This document shows, piece by piece, positions 45,776 to 54,605 of a stretch of DNA of 64,000 nucleotides. Below the pieces are notes generated by a model. That model was not told the DNA's origin. It did no database searches and was given only the letters and a program-made list of their open reading frames with translations. The first letter of the stretch is position 1. Each line of letters opens with the position of its first letter. The position numbers and the translations under genes were made by a program. Source of the DNA: Cyanobacterium stanieri PCC 7202 (GTDB lineage: Bacteria; Cyanobacteriota; Cyanobacteriia; Cyanobacteriales; Cyanobacteriaceae); NCBI GenBank assembly GCA_000317655.1, contig CP003940.1, forward strand, positions 2,117,547 to 2,181,546. The letters run 5' to 3'.

Positions 45776-48418
45776 ATGGCATCAGAAACTGATTATCAAA
45801 AAAGATACACCGAAGCACAAAATGCATATTTAGAGGGTAATTTGCTTGAGGCTCGTGATATTACCGATATTCTGGTTAATGATTATCCTGAAGACCCTGC
45901 TATTTTGTTGCTCAAGGGTCATATTTGTTTACAGCAGGATGATTATGATACTGCTAAAGTCAGTTACCAGCAGGTCTTGAAACTGAGCGATCGCCCCGAA
46001 TTGATTAATTTAGCCAATCAAGGACTAGAACAAATCAACGGTGATGAAGAAAATATTTACCCGCCAGAATTAGAAGATCCCAACTTTGGCGATGAGGTGG
46101 AAGAATTTGACGAAGATGATCAAGGAGATGAATGGACAAATAGCCTTTCTTTACAAAATTTAGATTGGGATCCCGAGGATTTGGAAGAAGAGGAAATAGA
46201 GGATCCCACCCTACAACAAGATCCTACCTTTGAAAACAAGGATAAACCCTCTGGGGCTTATACCAATCCTTTCAATGCCGATTTAGACACCTTTGATGAT
46301 GAGGATGATGTTACAGCGACCAATTTTGATTCCCTTTCTCAATCCTTTGGTTTTATCATTGATGAAGAAGATCAAGAGGATGATGAGTTTGAATTTGGTG
46401 TCACCAATATCAAAGACTTGAATGTAGATATTGATCCCTCCAATATTGATTATGACGATTTACCGGGGGATGATTTTGATCATGATGAAGAATCGGAACA
46501 GACTACGGGAGCGCCTACCTTTGTGGTATCTTCCCAAGATTCTGATTTGGTGGACTTAGAAGAAATGCTCACCAATACGGGGGGAGATTTCCTCGATGAT
46601 TTGGGGGATGATGATTATGGCGACTATAGTTCTGCCCTAGAACCTTTAACCACCCCATCAGGTTCTTTTACTCAAAATAAAACCACTGGAGGATTTGAAG
46701 AAGAAACAGAGGAACCTTTGGCATTTGGGGAGGATGAAAAATTCTTTTTGGCACCTGATGATCTTGATGATATACCCGATATTTCGTCGGATAGTATTCC
46801 TTCTTCTATTTTCCCTCAACCTCAGCAGTTACAAGATAATGGTAAATTTGATGACGATGATGACAGCAGTAGTTTTAGTTTCAACACTTCGGATTTAAAT
46901 AGTATTGATCTCGGTGGTGATGAAGGTATCGGCACCAGTGCCTCTTTTACTCCCTACACTTCCCCTTCATATCAAACCATGCCCTCTGATGTGGAAGTCC
47001 ATCAGAGTAAGTTTAGTAAATATTACAATCTCTCTACTCTCAATAAGCAGTTATTCCATGGTGTAGTGACAGGGGTTGTTTCCTTTGTGGCAGTATTACT
47101 AATTAGTGGTTTTCAAGGGCGATCGCCCGAAACCCAAGGCCCTGGATTTGGTAGTAAAGTTATGCTGAGTTTATTAACGGCGATCGCCGCAGGGGGAACT
47201 ACCGCAGGGGCTGGATTTGTCATGGCAAAACACGTAGAACGTTATACCAACGATCTGCAAAATCAATTTGATTCCATCTATCAAGGTAACTACGATGTGA
47301 AAACCACTGTTTATTCCCAAGACGAATTTGGAACCCTAGCCTCTAGTTTTAATCACATGGCAAAAATGATTAAAATGACCACCACCGAGGCGAAAAAACG
47401 GGCAGAAGATACCGAAAAAGCAAGGGAAGATTTCCAAAAACAAGTGGTAAAATTCCTCGATGACGTGGAGGGTGCTGCCAGGGGTGACTTGACAGTCCAG
47501 GCGGAGGTAACTTCCGATGTACTCGGGGCGGTGGCAGATGCTTTTAACTTAATTATCAAAAACGTTCGCACCATCGTAACTCAGGTAAAACAAGCAGCGA
47601 TTCAGGTAAACAAAGGTAGTACCGATAGTGAAGTGTTTGCCCGTAGTCAGTCTAGTGATGCTCTTAGGATGGCAGAGGAACTGGCTGTAACCCTTAACTC
47701 GGTACAAATGATGACCGACTCTATCCAGAGGGTGGCAGAAAACGCCCGAGAAGCCGAGGAGGTGGCCCGTTCTTCTAGTGTAACCGCCCTCAAGGGGGGG
47801 GATGCGGTAGAGCGCACCGTATCGGGTATTTTACAAATTAGGGAAACGGTATCAGAAACTACTCGGAAGGTAAAAAGATTGGCAGAGGCATCCCAAAAGA
47901 TTTCTACCATTGTGGCGGTAATTTCTAACATTGCTTCTCGTACTAACCTATTGGCGCTTAATGCCTCGGTACAGGCGGCAAGGGCGGGGGAAGCGGGTCG
48001 GGGTTTCTCCATCGTTGCGGCGGAGGTACGACAGTTGGCGGATAGGTCAGCTAAATCTTTGCAGGAAATTGAGCAAATTGTATTACAGATTCAAACGGAA
48101 ACAGGATCGGTAATGACTGCTATGGAGGAGGGGTTGCAACAGGTAATGGACGTTACCCGCCGTTCTGAGGATGCAAAACGTTCCCTAGAGGATATTATTC
48201 AGGTGGCAAACCGTATTGATGCTTTGGTACGTTCTATTACGGCGGATACCGATGAGCAACGGGAAAACTCGAAAGGGGTGGCAAAGGTTATGCAAAATGT
48301 GGAGTTAACGGCTCAGGAAACCTCCCAAGAATCTCAACGGGTGGCAGGTTCTCTACAGAATTTAGTAACCATTGCTCGGGATTTAATTGCTTCTGTGGAT
48401 ATGTTTAAGGTTGAATAG
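45776..48418 (+). CDS. pilJ: Methyl-accepting chemotaxis protein PilJ
   Basis: An 880-residue receptor for the pilus chemotaxis system. It has an N-terminal TPR-like pair (AYLEGNLLEARDITDILVND), a very acidic linker of about 330 residues, then two membrane helices near 430-490 (GVVSFVAVLLISGF and LSLLTAIAAGGTTAG), a HAMP region and the MCP signalling hairpin with TNLLALNASVQAARAGEAGR. The acidic linker is longer than in most receptors and has no enzymatic motif. Confidence 0.92.
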   Translation: MASETDYQKRYTEAQNAYLEGNLLEARDITDILVNDYPEDPAILLLKGHICLQQDDYDTAKVSYQQVLKLSDRPELINLANQGLEQINGDEENIYPPELEDPNFGDEVEEFDEDDQGDEWTNSLSLQNLDWDPEDLEEEEIEDPTLQQDPTFENKDKPSGAYTNPFNADLDTFDDEDDVTATNFDSLSQSFGFIIDEEDQEDDEFEFGVTNIKDLNVDIDPSNIDYDDLPGDDFDHDEESEQTTGAPTFVVSSQDSDLVDLEEMLTNTGGDFLDDLGDDDYGDYSSALEPLTTPSGSFTQNKTTGGFEEETEEPLAFGEDEKFFLAPDDLDDIPDISSDSIPSSIFPQPQQLQDNGKFDDDDDSSSFSFNTSDLNSIDLGGDEGIGTSASFTPYTSPSYQTMPSDVEVHQSKFSKYYNLSTLNKQLFHGVVTGVVSFVAVLLISGFQGRSPETQGPGFGSKVMLSLLTAIAAGGTTAGAGFVMAKHVERYTNDLQNQFDSIYQGNYDVKTTVYSQDEFGTLASSFNHMAKMIKMTTTEAKKRAEDTEKAREDFQKQVVKFLDDVEGAARGDLTVQAEVTSDVLGAVADAFNLIIKNVRTIVTQVKQAAIQVNKGSTDSEVFARSQSSDALRMAEELAVTLNSVQMMTDSIQRVAENAREAEEVARSSSVTALKGGDAVERTVSGILQIRETVSETTRKVKRLAEASQKISTIVAVISNIASRTNLLALNASVQAARAGEAGRGFSIVAAEVRQLADRSAKSLQEIEQIVLQIQTETGSVMTAMEEGLQQVMDVTRRSEDAKRSLEDIIQVANRIDALVRSITADTDEQRENSKGVAKVMQNVELTAQETSQESQRVAGSLQNLVTIARDLIASVDMFKVE

Positions 48419-48427
48419 TGACGGGTT

Positions 48428-48880
48428 ATGGATGGAGAAAGACAGGTATTTTCTAATCAAAGGTTGTGGTTTTCTGATACCTATTATGGTTTATTTGGTT
48501 TACATCCTTCGGCTTCGGTGATGGAGATACGCCGAGCTTATCGGGAGTTGAGTAAACTTTATCATCCTGATACTACTTCTTTACCCCTTGAGGAGGCCAG
48601 ATCAAAGTTTCAATCTTTGAATGAGGCCTATGGGGTATTGGCAAATCCTGAGAGGCGATCGCTCTATGACCTAAAAATAGGATATTCCCGTTGGAATGTC
48701 ATTCAATCTCCCCTTGATTTTCATGGGGATGAATCGGAGGATGATTATAAAAGTTCTGCTTATTTAGATGCTAGTGATCGACCACTATCATCAGGGGAGT
48801 TGTTTGCTCTTTTTTTAATGGGCTTGACTCTTTTTGCTTGTCTGATTCTTGCTTTATCCCTCGCTTGGTTCAGGGGTTGA
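48428..48880 (+). CDS. J-domain protein with C-terminal membrane helix
   Basis: A 150-residue DnaJ-domain protein. The J-domain is YYGLFGLHPSASVMEIRRAY, then KLYHPDTT with the HPD tripeptide that stimulates Hsp70, and FQSLNEAYGVLANPERRSLY. The C-terminus has a single helix (LFALFLMGLTLFACLILALS). It starts nine bases after pilJ and may be translated with it. It lacks the Gly/Phe and zinc-finger domains of DnaJ. Its link to pilus function or to NDH assembly is uncertain. Confidence 0.88.
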   Translation: MDGERQVFSNQRLWFSDTYYGLFGLHPSASVMEIRRAYRELSKLYHPDTTSLPLEEARSKFQSLNEAYGVLANPERRSLYDLKIGYSRWNVIQSPLDFHGDESEDDYKSSAYLDASDRPLSSGELFALFLMGLTLFACLILALSLAWFRG

Positions 48881-48924
48881 GGATTTTTTGATAAAATTGT
48901 CTTGCATTATATTTATGAATCACA

Positions 48925-49197
48925 ATGCCTCAATTATCACCTACTAGCCCTCTCTATAATTACCCTTTACCTGCCATCGAAGATTGGTTGACAAGTATGG
49001 GGTGTGAACAAAACACCCAAGAGTTAAATCGTTGGTATCTTAAAAAAGATGATTGGGAAGCAGAAATTATTTTGGAAACTGAAGATCTCAATATCCATTA
49101 TCTAAAGGCCGGCGCCGATGGTAGTGATATTAAGAGGGCTTTTCGCTATTCCCTTTCTCGTCAAGATATTGAGGATGCCGTCTTTTCTGGCCCTTAA
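48925..49197 (+). CDS. DUF3143 family protein
   Basis: A 90-residue soluble protein of a cyanobacterial family with unknown function. The core is LPAIEDWLTSMGCEQN, then WEAEIILETEDLNIHYLKAG and RAFRYSLSRQDIEDAVFSGP, all typical of DUF3143. It follows the J-domain gene closely and probably shares its transcript. Confidence 0.85.
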   Translation: MPQLSPTSPLYNYPLPAIEDWLTSMGCEQNTQELNRWYLKKDDWEAEIILETEDLNIHYLKAGADGSDIKRAFRYSLSRQDIEDAVFSGP

Positions 49198-49245
49198 CTA
49201 TACTTAGGGGCGATCGCCCCTTATTCTTCTGAGACCACAAAAACC

Positions 49246-49560
49246 CTAATTATCAATAATCCATTCTGAAGTGCGATCGCCCAAATCCAAAAAAATACTA
49301 ACCGCCTTACCCAAACGAGGACGACTTTTCGCTTCCAAAATTCCCACCTGCACTTGATTAACTACCCCCCACTCTGTCAGATAAGTGGCAATTTGTTGTA
49401 AATGTTGATCATATTGTTCAGAAGAGAGGGGAAAAGAATTCTGCTCCAAATATTTCCACATTACCTGAAAATAGATGCGATCCTTAATTCTGAGAATTTG
49501 CACATCATAGGAGCAACCCCACTTATTGAATATTAACGCTTGTAACTCTTTTCCTGTCAT
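49246..49560 (-). CDS. DUF3067 family protein
   Basis: A 104-residue soluble protein on the opposite strand. It begins MTGKELQALIFNKWGCSYDV and contains IYFQVMWKYLEQNSFPL, both typical of the cyanobacterial/plastid DUF3067 family, whose function is not known. It converges on DUF3143, with 48 bases between them. Confidence 0.85.
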   Translation of the reverse strand: MTGKELQALIFNKWGCSYDVQILRIKDRIYFQVMWKYLEQNSFPLSSEQYDQHLQQIATYLTEWGVVNQVQVGILEAKSRPRLGKAVSIFLDLGDRTSEWIIDN

Positions 49561-49824
49561 ATCCCTTTTAAATTAAATGTAATATTCGATTTTCTTATAC
49601 CAAAAATTAGAAAAAATTATTAATACTTTATAATATTTAACATAAAGGTTTAATGATCAAGACCCATTACTGGGCTTTTTTCCCATAGAACAGGGAATAA
49701 TAGTATTCAAAAAAGTTCATTTTTTGTAATAATTAGATAATAACTTGGATTTACCTCCTAAAAAAGCCTATTTGCGTTATTGGTCAAACCAAAGTTAAAC
49801 ATAATAAATTAGATAAATTTCAAT

Positions 49825-50364
49825 ATGACACAAATTCCTGCTAATTCTGATGTACCCGATATGGGGCGCCGTCAGTTCATGAATTTACTGACTTTCGGCA
49901 CGATTACTGGTATTGCAGCGGGTGCTTTATACCCCGTTGTTAGTTATTTTATTCCTAAATCTGCAGGTGGTGCAGGTGGTGGTATCACGGCAAAAGATAA
50001 ATTAGGTAACGATCTTTCCGCTAGTGAATTTACTGCTAATCGTCAACCGGGCGATCGCAGTTTAGCCCAAGGATTAAAAGGAGATCCCACCTACATCATC
50101 GTCAGTGAAGATCAACAAATCGCTTCCTACGGACTCAATGCCGTATGTACTCACCTAGGTTGTGTAGTACCTTGGAACGCTTCCGAGAACAAATTTATCT
50201 GTCCTTGCCACGGTTCTCAGTACAACAACGAAGGAAAAATGGTTCGTGGACCCGCTCCCCTTTCCCTTGCTCTTGTTCACGCCAATGTTAGCGATGATAA
50301 AGTTATTTTAACCGATTGGGAAGAAACCGACTTCCGTGATGGTTCCAATCCTTGGTGGGCTTAA
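49825..50364 (+). CDS. petC: Cytochrome b6f Rieske iron-sulfur subunit
   Basis: A 179-residue thylakoid protein with a twin-arginine segment (RRQFMN) and one helix as membrane anchor (about 20-43). The 2Fe-2S ligands are C108, H110 in CTHLGC and C126, H129 in CPCHGS, with the disulfide partners C113 and C128. It precedes petA by 63 bases, the conserved cyanobacterial order, and passes electrons from plastoquinol to cytochrome f. Confidence 0.98.
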   Translation: MTQIPANSDVPDMGRRQFMNLLTFGTITGIAAGALYPVVSYFIPKSAGGAGGGITAKDKLGNDLSASEFTANRQPGDRSLAQGLKGDPTYIIVSEDQQIASYGLNAVCTHLGCVVPWNASENKFICPCHGSQYNNEGKMVRGPAPLSLALVHANVSDDKVILTDWEETDFRDGSNPWWA

Positions 50365-50427
50365 TATATCCTCCATACACCTTTAAAGGTAAACAATTTA
50401 ACAAAAATTAAGTAATTGTAAATATCG

Positions 50428-51408
50428 ATGAGAAATCATTTTCCTTTAGACAATATAGTCAAAAATATTAGTAGACTGGTATTAGTTGCGATCGTCTCTA
50501 CCTGTTTCTTTCTCGCCAACGACATCCTCCTTCCCCAAGCCGCTAATGCTTATCCCTTTTGGGCCCAAGAAACCGCGCCCATGACCCCCAGAGAAGCCAC
50601 AGGACGCATTGTATGTGCCAACTGTCACCTCGCCTCCAAACCTGCCGAAGTAGAAATTCCCCAGGCAGTATTACCTGACACCGTATTTGAAGCCGTAGTA
50701 AAAATTCCCTACGATCATTCACAACAACAGGTATTAGGAGATGGCTCTAAAGGTGGTTTGAACGTCGGTGCAGTCCTTATGTTACCCGATGGCTTCCAAA
50801 TTGCCCCCGATGACCGCATTCCCGAAGAAATGAAAGAAAAAATCGGTGGCGTATACTATCAATCCTACCGTGAAGGCAAAGAAAACTGGGTATTAGTAGG
50901 GCCCATGCCCGGTGATCAGTACGAAGAAATCATATTCCCCGTACTATCTCCTGATCCTGCCAAAGATCCTAACATTCATTTTGGTAAATATTCCGTCCAT
51001 CTAGGTGCCAACCGTGGCAGAGGACAAGTATATCCCACTGGTCAATTAAGCAATAATAACGCCTTCAAGGCATCCGTTGCTGGAGTAATTACTGACATTA
51101 CCGAAGAAGAAGCAGGAGGACATTTAGTAACTATCACCACCGCAGAAGGTGAAACCAATACCGTTAAAATTCCTGCCGGTCCCGAATTAATTGTTAGTAA
51201 TGGTCAAGAAGTTGGCGCAGGAGAATTCCTCACCAATGACCCCAACGTAGGTGGTTTTGGACAAAAAGATACCGAAGTAGTATTACAAAGCCCTGCTCGT
51301 ATCGCTTGGTTATTGGTGTTTATTGCAGGTATCATGTTAGCTCAAATTCTTCTTGTGTTGAAGAAAAAACAAATCGAAAAAGTACAAGAAGCTGGTATGT
51401 ATTTCTAA
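50428..51408 (+). CDS. petA: Cytochrome f
   Basis: The 326-residue c-type haem subunit of cytochrome b6f. The signal peptide ends at AANA, making Tyr42 the mature N-terminus and axial haem ligand (YPFWAQ). The haem site is CANCH (63-67). The large lumenal domain precedes a C-terminal anchor helix (IAWLLVFIAGIMLAQILLVL). A strong terminator follows, ending the petCA operon. Confidence 0.98.
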   Translation: MRNHFPLDNIVKNISRLVLVAIVSTCFFLANDILLPQAANAYPFWAQETAPMTPREATGRIVCANCHLASKPAEVEIPQAVLPDTVFEAVVKIPYDHSQQQVLGDGSKGGLNVGAVLMLPDGFQIAPDDRIPEEMKEKIGGVYYQSYREGKENWVLVGPMPGDQYEEIIFPVLSPDPAKDPNIHFGKYSVHLGANRGRGQVYPTGQLSNNNAFKASVAGVITDITEEEAGGHLVTITTAEGETNTVKIPAGPELIVSNGQEVGAGEFLTNDPNVGGFGQKDTEVVLQSPARIAWLLVFIAGIMLAQILLVLKKKQIEKVQEAGMYF

Positions 51409-51433
51409 AAAGCCAACTTTTATTTTTAGCTAT

Positions 51434-51459
51434 GGGGGTGGAAAATTCACCCCTTTTTT
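51434..51459 (+). terminator. Rho-independent terminator of petCA
   Basis: GGGGTG pairs with CACCCC around GAAAATT and is followed by six T, about 26 bases after petA. Confidence 0.88.
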
Positions 51460-51763
51460 ATTGCTTATATATCTTATATTTTGGCTTAAAACCTCAAAAT
51501 AAAAAAACAAAGTCCTTTTTTAACAAGTATTGCAACTTTCTGTTAATATTTTAAATAAAGTATTATAAATACAAATGTGTTAAAGCAACGCTAAAATTTA
51601 ACACAGTCAAAGGGTATTGCGGAAACACTAAATTTTGAAACTACCAACATAAGATTACGATTTTTCACGTTCAATCCCAATTTAGTTTTTTGTAAACCGG
51701 TAAATTTTTGAGCTTGATAGGGGCTACTATCAAAAAAAATTGTTGTTAAGTTGAGGAAAATTT
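51460..51763. other. Intergenic region between petA terminator and MshEN-like gene
   Basis: AT-rich, without a credible gene. A perfect hairpin TTGATAG/CTATCAA (51714-51733) lies in the probable leader, 30 bases before the ATG, followed by an A-run; GAGG (51753-51756) is the binding site of the next gene. Confidence 0.5.
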
Positions 51764-52489
51764 ATGGACGACATTAATCATAATAAACAGGGACATAATC
51801 CTCCAAACAAAAAGAAATTAATAGGAGAACTTTTATTAGAAGCAGCTTTGATTACAGAATCTCAGTTAGAGGTTGCCCTTGCTGATCAAAGCCATTGTTT
51901 CAAGTTAAAATTAGGAGAAATACTAGCTTTAAGAGGCTGGTTAAAATCTCAGACAGCTGATTTTTTAGTGGAAATAGAAAATAAAAAAGCGGCTAAAATT
52001 TATAAAAAAGAGTATCCCATTGGATATTATCTCAAGAAAGCAGGACTATTAAATAGTGAACAAATTGATGCTATTCTTCAGGAACAAAAACACCTAGGAA
52101 TCAAATTTTGTGAAACAGCAGTTTTAAAGGGTTTTTTAAAAGAACAAACGGCGGAATATTTACTTAAGTTTCTTTTGGTAAAAGATAATAAAATTTCCCA
52201 TAGTTTTATCAGTAAAGATACTAGCTCAGAAGCAACCATTTTATTAACAGATGAGGAATATATTACGGGTACTAAGAAGTTAAGGGTAAAAAGAATTAGA
52301 AAAGAAAAAGAAGAAGAAGAAAATGATCAAACCCTCGAAGATTTTTATAGTGCGCAAACAGAAATGGCTATAGTTGATCAAGAGGATATTATTGTTACTC
52401 CCCAAGAAATTATTATTATTTCCAATAGTGAGGCTAAGTGTTTTTACTATAATGATATTGCCTATAGTCCTATTTCCATTGATCTTTAA
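51764..52489 (+). CDS. Protein with four MshEN-like helical repeats
   Basis: A 241-residue soluble protein. Two units (LIGELLLEAALITESQLEVA and PIGYYLKKAGLLNSEQIDAI, each then LADQ/LQEQ) resemble the MshEN domain of type II secretion and pilus ATPases, which binds cyclic di-GMP. Each unit is followed by a weaker copy (KLGEILALRGWLKSQTADFL and KFCETAVLKGFLKEQTAEYL), so the module looks doubled. The leading Arg of the binding motif is missing. The C-terminal 90 residues are acidic and lysine-rich and lack an ATPase. Ligand binding is speculative. Confidence 0.65.
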   Translation: MDDINHNKQGHNPPNKKKLIGELLLEAALITESQLEVALADQSHCFKLKLGEILALRGWLKSQTADFLVEIENKKAAKIYKKEYPIGYYLKKAGLLNSEQIDAILQEQKHLGIKFCETAVLKGFLKEQTAEYLLKFLLVKDNKISHSFISKDTSSEATILLTDEEYITGTKKLRVKRIRKEKEEEENDQTLEDFYSAQTEMAIVDQEDIIVTPQEIIIISNSEAKCFYYNDIAYSPISIDL

Positions 52490-52537
52490 CAAATTTATAT
52501 AAATGCTTTCAATGGTCTATGTTACTGATGAGTTTCC

Positions 52538-53674
52538 TTAGAATAGGGCTTTTTTTGGTCTATTCAAGAGGTTCATATATAGATTTTCAAGTTTGGTAAC
52601 GTTATGTTTGAGAGTATATTTTTCAAGGATTTTTTGCCTTGCTTTTTCTCCTAACAGAGGGGGTAATTCAGGATGATGTTGGAACATGGGTAATATGGTT
52701 TTTAATTGGGTGGTTACTCCTTGGGTACTGAGAATAATTCCTGCATTGGCTAATACTTCTCCATCTGCGCCCGCATCTGTGGCAACACAAGCCAAACCAC
52801 AAGCCATCGCCTCCAACAAAGAAAGAGATAATCCTTCTACGAGGGAGGGTAAAATAAAGACATCGGCACCTCTAAGAATGTCGATACGTTTAGTTTCATC
52901 AACGATCGCCCCTAGCCAGATAATGCCATCATCTTCGTTATAATTAGGTCTAAGATTGGGGGTAAGGTGTCCGTCTCCCACTATCAGGAGACGACAATCA
53001 TGTTTGAGAGGAGAAAGTTTCCAGGCCTTGAGTAAAGACTCAACATTTTTCTCCACCGCCACCCTACCTTGATAAACAAATAATCGATGGTCAGGAAACT
53101 GTTGTTTAAAATAAGATTTTCCCGGTTTGTATTTATCCGTGTCCACACCGTTGGGAATGATAGCTAATTTTTCGGGGGCAACCCCTAATTTAATCAATAA
53201 ATTTCTTTGTAGTTGTGAGAATACAATGGTTTTATCATAACGGGCTAAACTGGGCGCATAGAGTTGATAGGTTAAATATTGGGTGCTAGATTTGATATTG
53301 CGCCAATGACTATCAAAAGGGGGATGAAAAGTGGAGACGAGGGGAATATTTAATTGTTGGCAAATTTCAGGTAATTTAAAATCGAGGGGAGATAAGGTTA
53401 GGGAGGCATGAACTAAATCTGGTTGTAATTCCTGGAGCGATCGAAGTAAAATTTGACTAGATTTAGGAGCAGGAATAGTATAAATTTGTGATTTATAAAT
53501 AAAGGGTAAATTGACCTCCGCATTGTAAGGGTCAACCATAGAATCCTCATTTTCTTGACCAAAATGGAGAAAACTAACCTTGTAGCCTCGAGACAACAAA
53601 GCATTAGTAATTTCTCTGCTATATGTCACGTTTCCGCAAAAAGGTGATTTTTTCCCGAGCCAAGCAATGTGCAT
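52538..53674 (-). CDS. GT4-family glycosyltransferase
   Basis: A 378-residue GT-B enzyme. The C-terminal nucleotide site is FVYQGRVAVEKNVESLLKAW, then VFILPSLVEGLSLSLLEAMACG, with the EGLSLSLLEA signature. N-terminal VSTFHPPFDSHWR is like glycosyltransferases of the alpha-mannosyl/diglucosyl type. It may make a glycolipid or polysaccharide; substrate not known. It is alone on this strand. Confidence 0.88.
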   Translation of the reverse strand: MHIAWLGKKSPFCGNVTYSREITNALLSRGYKVSFLHFGQENEDSMVDPYNAEVNLPFIYKSQIYTIPAPKSSQILLRSLQELQPDLVHASLTLSPLDFKLPEICQQLNIPLVSTFHPPFDSHWRNIKSSTQYLTYQLYAPSLARYDKTIVFSQLQRNLLIKLGVAPEKLAIIPNGVDTDKYKPGKSYFKQQFPDHRLFVYQGRVAVEKNVESLLKAWKLSPLKHDCRLLIVGDGHLTPNLRPNYNEDDGIIWLGAIVDETKRIDILRGADVFILPSLVEGLSLSLLEAMACGLACVATDAGADGEVLANAGIILSTQGVTTQLKTILPMFQHHPELPPLLGEKARQKILEKYTLKHNVTKLENLYMNLLNRPKKALF

Positions 53675-53828
53675 TCAATTAACTATTAACTTTTACTATA
53701 CTTTATAAACGTTAGTTAACAATTATCCCCTTTATTGGTCAAATTAATACAGTGATTAGTTGAAAATAAAGGAGTTTTTGTAGTTAAAAGGACTATATTT
53801 ACGCTCGGGAATGAATATTGAGTGATTA

Positions 53829-54518
53829 TTATTCTTCTCGGTAAATTTTGGGGCAAGGAGCAAGATTTTTGATAGTTGAAGAAGTTACAGCCGTATCACA
53901 AATTTCCTGTAAACAAGGCTGACGGGAGCATTCTTCTTGGTTTAGGGGAGGGGGATTTTGTCCGAATACCATTTCACAACTAAAATCTTCAAAATTAGGA
54001 GTCATGGTAACGGGAATGCCAAAAGATTCGGTGAAAAATTTTTGGGTAGGTAGCTTACACATATTAATACACATTGCCACACAGCCACTATTTTCCAGAT
54101 AGCGACATTTTTTGATATGTACCCCACTATTTTGGATAGTTTTTTGATTATTTTCTGTTTCAATTTCTACCTCCCTTAGCTCACATATCCCCACTAACCA
54201 TGGAAATAATACCTTAGCAAACCAAGCGTTTGCCTCACATACCCATTTATTGGCGGGTACAAAGGTACGGGTAAGATATAATACTGGGGATGGTACAAGG
54301 GATTTTAAAATTACGGCGACTAAATCCTGTTGTTGTTGTGGATTACGTCCTTTCATAATTTTTTGGGATAAATCCACAAAACCATCATAACCTTTCAAGT
54401 TTGTTTTGGCACCCAAGGCTTTTTCCATCTTACGGCAAAAGAGGGCAATAAATAAACGGTCAATAATATTATCTTTATAAATGGTTTTCGTGGTAGTATT
54501 TTTTTCCCTTAGATTCAT
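53829..54518 (-). CDS. D27-like beta-carotene isomerase family protein (DUF4033)
   Basis: A 229-residue soluble protein. The core KKCRYLENSGCVAMCINMCK, then PTQKFFTESFGIPVTMTPNF and EDFSCEMVFGQNPPPLNQEE matches DUF4033, the D27 iron protein family that in plants isomerises all-trans to 9-cis beta-carotene. The plant role is in strigolactone synthesis; in cyanobacteria function is not established. Cysteines are plentiful (about 12). No carotenoid cleavage gene is adjacent. Confidence 0.85.
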   Translation of the reverse strand: MNLREKNTTTKTIYKDNIIDRLFIALFCRKMEKALGAKTNLKGYDGFVDLSQKIMKGRNPQQQQDLVAVILKSLVPSPVLYLTRTFVPANKWVCEANAWFAKVLFPWLVGICELREVEIETENNQKTIQNSGVHIKKCRYLENSGCVAMCINMCKLPTQKFFTESFGIPVTMTPNFEDFSCEMVFGQNPPPLNQEECSRQPCLQEICDTAVTSSTIKNLAPCPKIYREE

Positions 54519-54605
54519 AAATCCCTGTTATTTGATTCTCTATAACCATTGTATAAATAAAGGTAAGATTTAGGTTGAACAATGTTCAACCCGTATCAGT
54601 TTTCG

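Noticed and set aside
47647-48012. A 121-codon open frame opposite pilJ
   Set aside because: It mirrors the strongly conserved MCP signalling domain; composition is that of a shadow frame.
49662-49682. CCCA/TGGG stem with T-run as a terminator of an unseen RNA
   Set aside because: The stem is only four base pairs and no transcript unit is evident in 49561-49660.
51306-51554. An open frame overlapping petA and its terminator
   Set aside because: It reads through the terminator hairpin and its start is inside petA; no similarity or leader.
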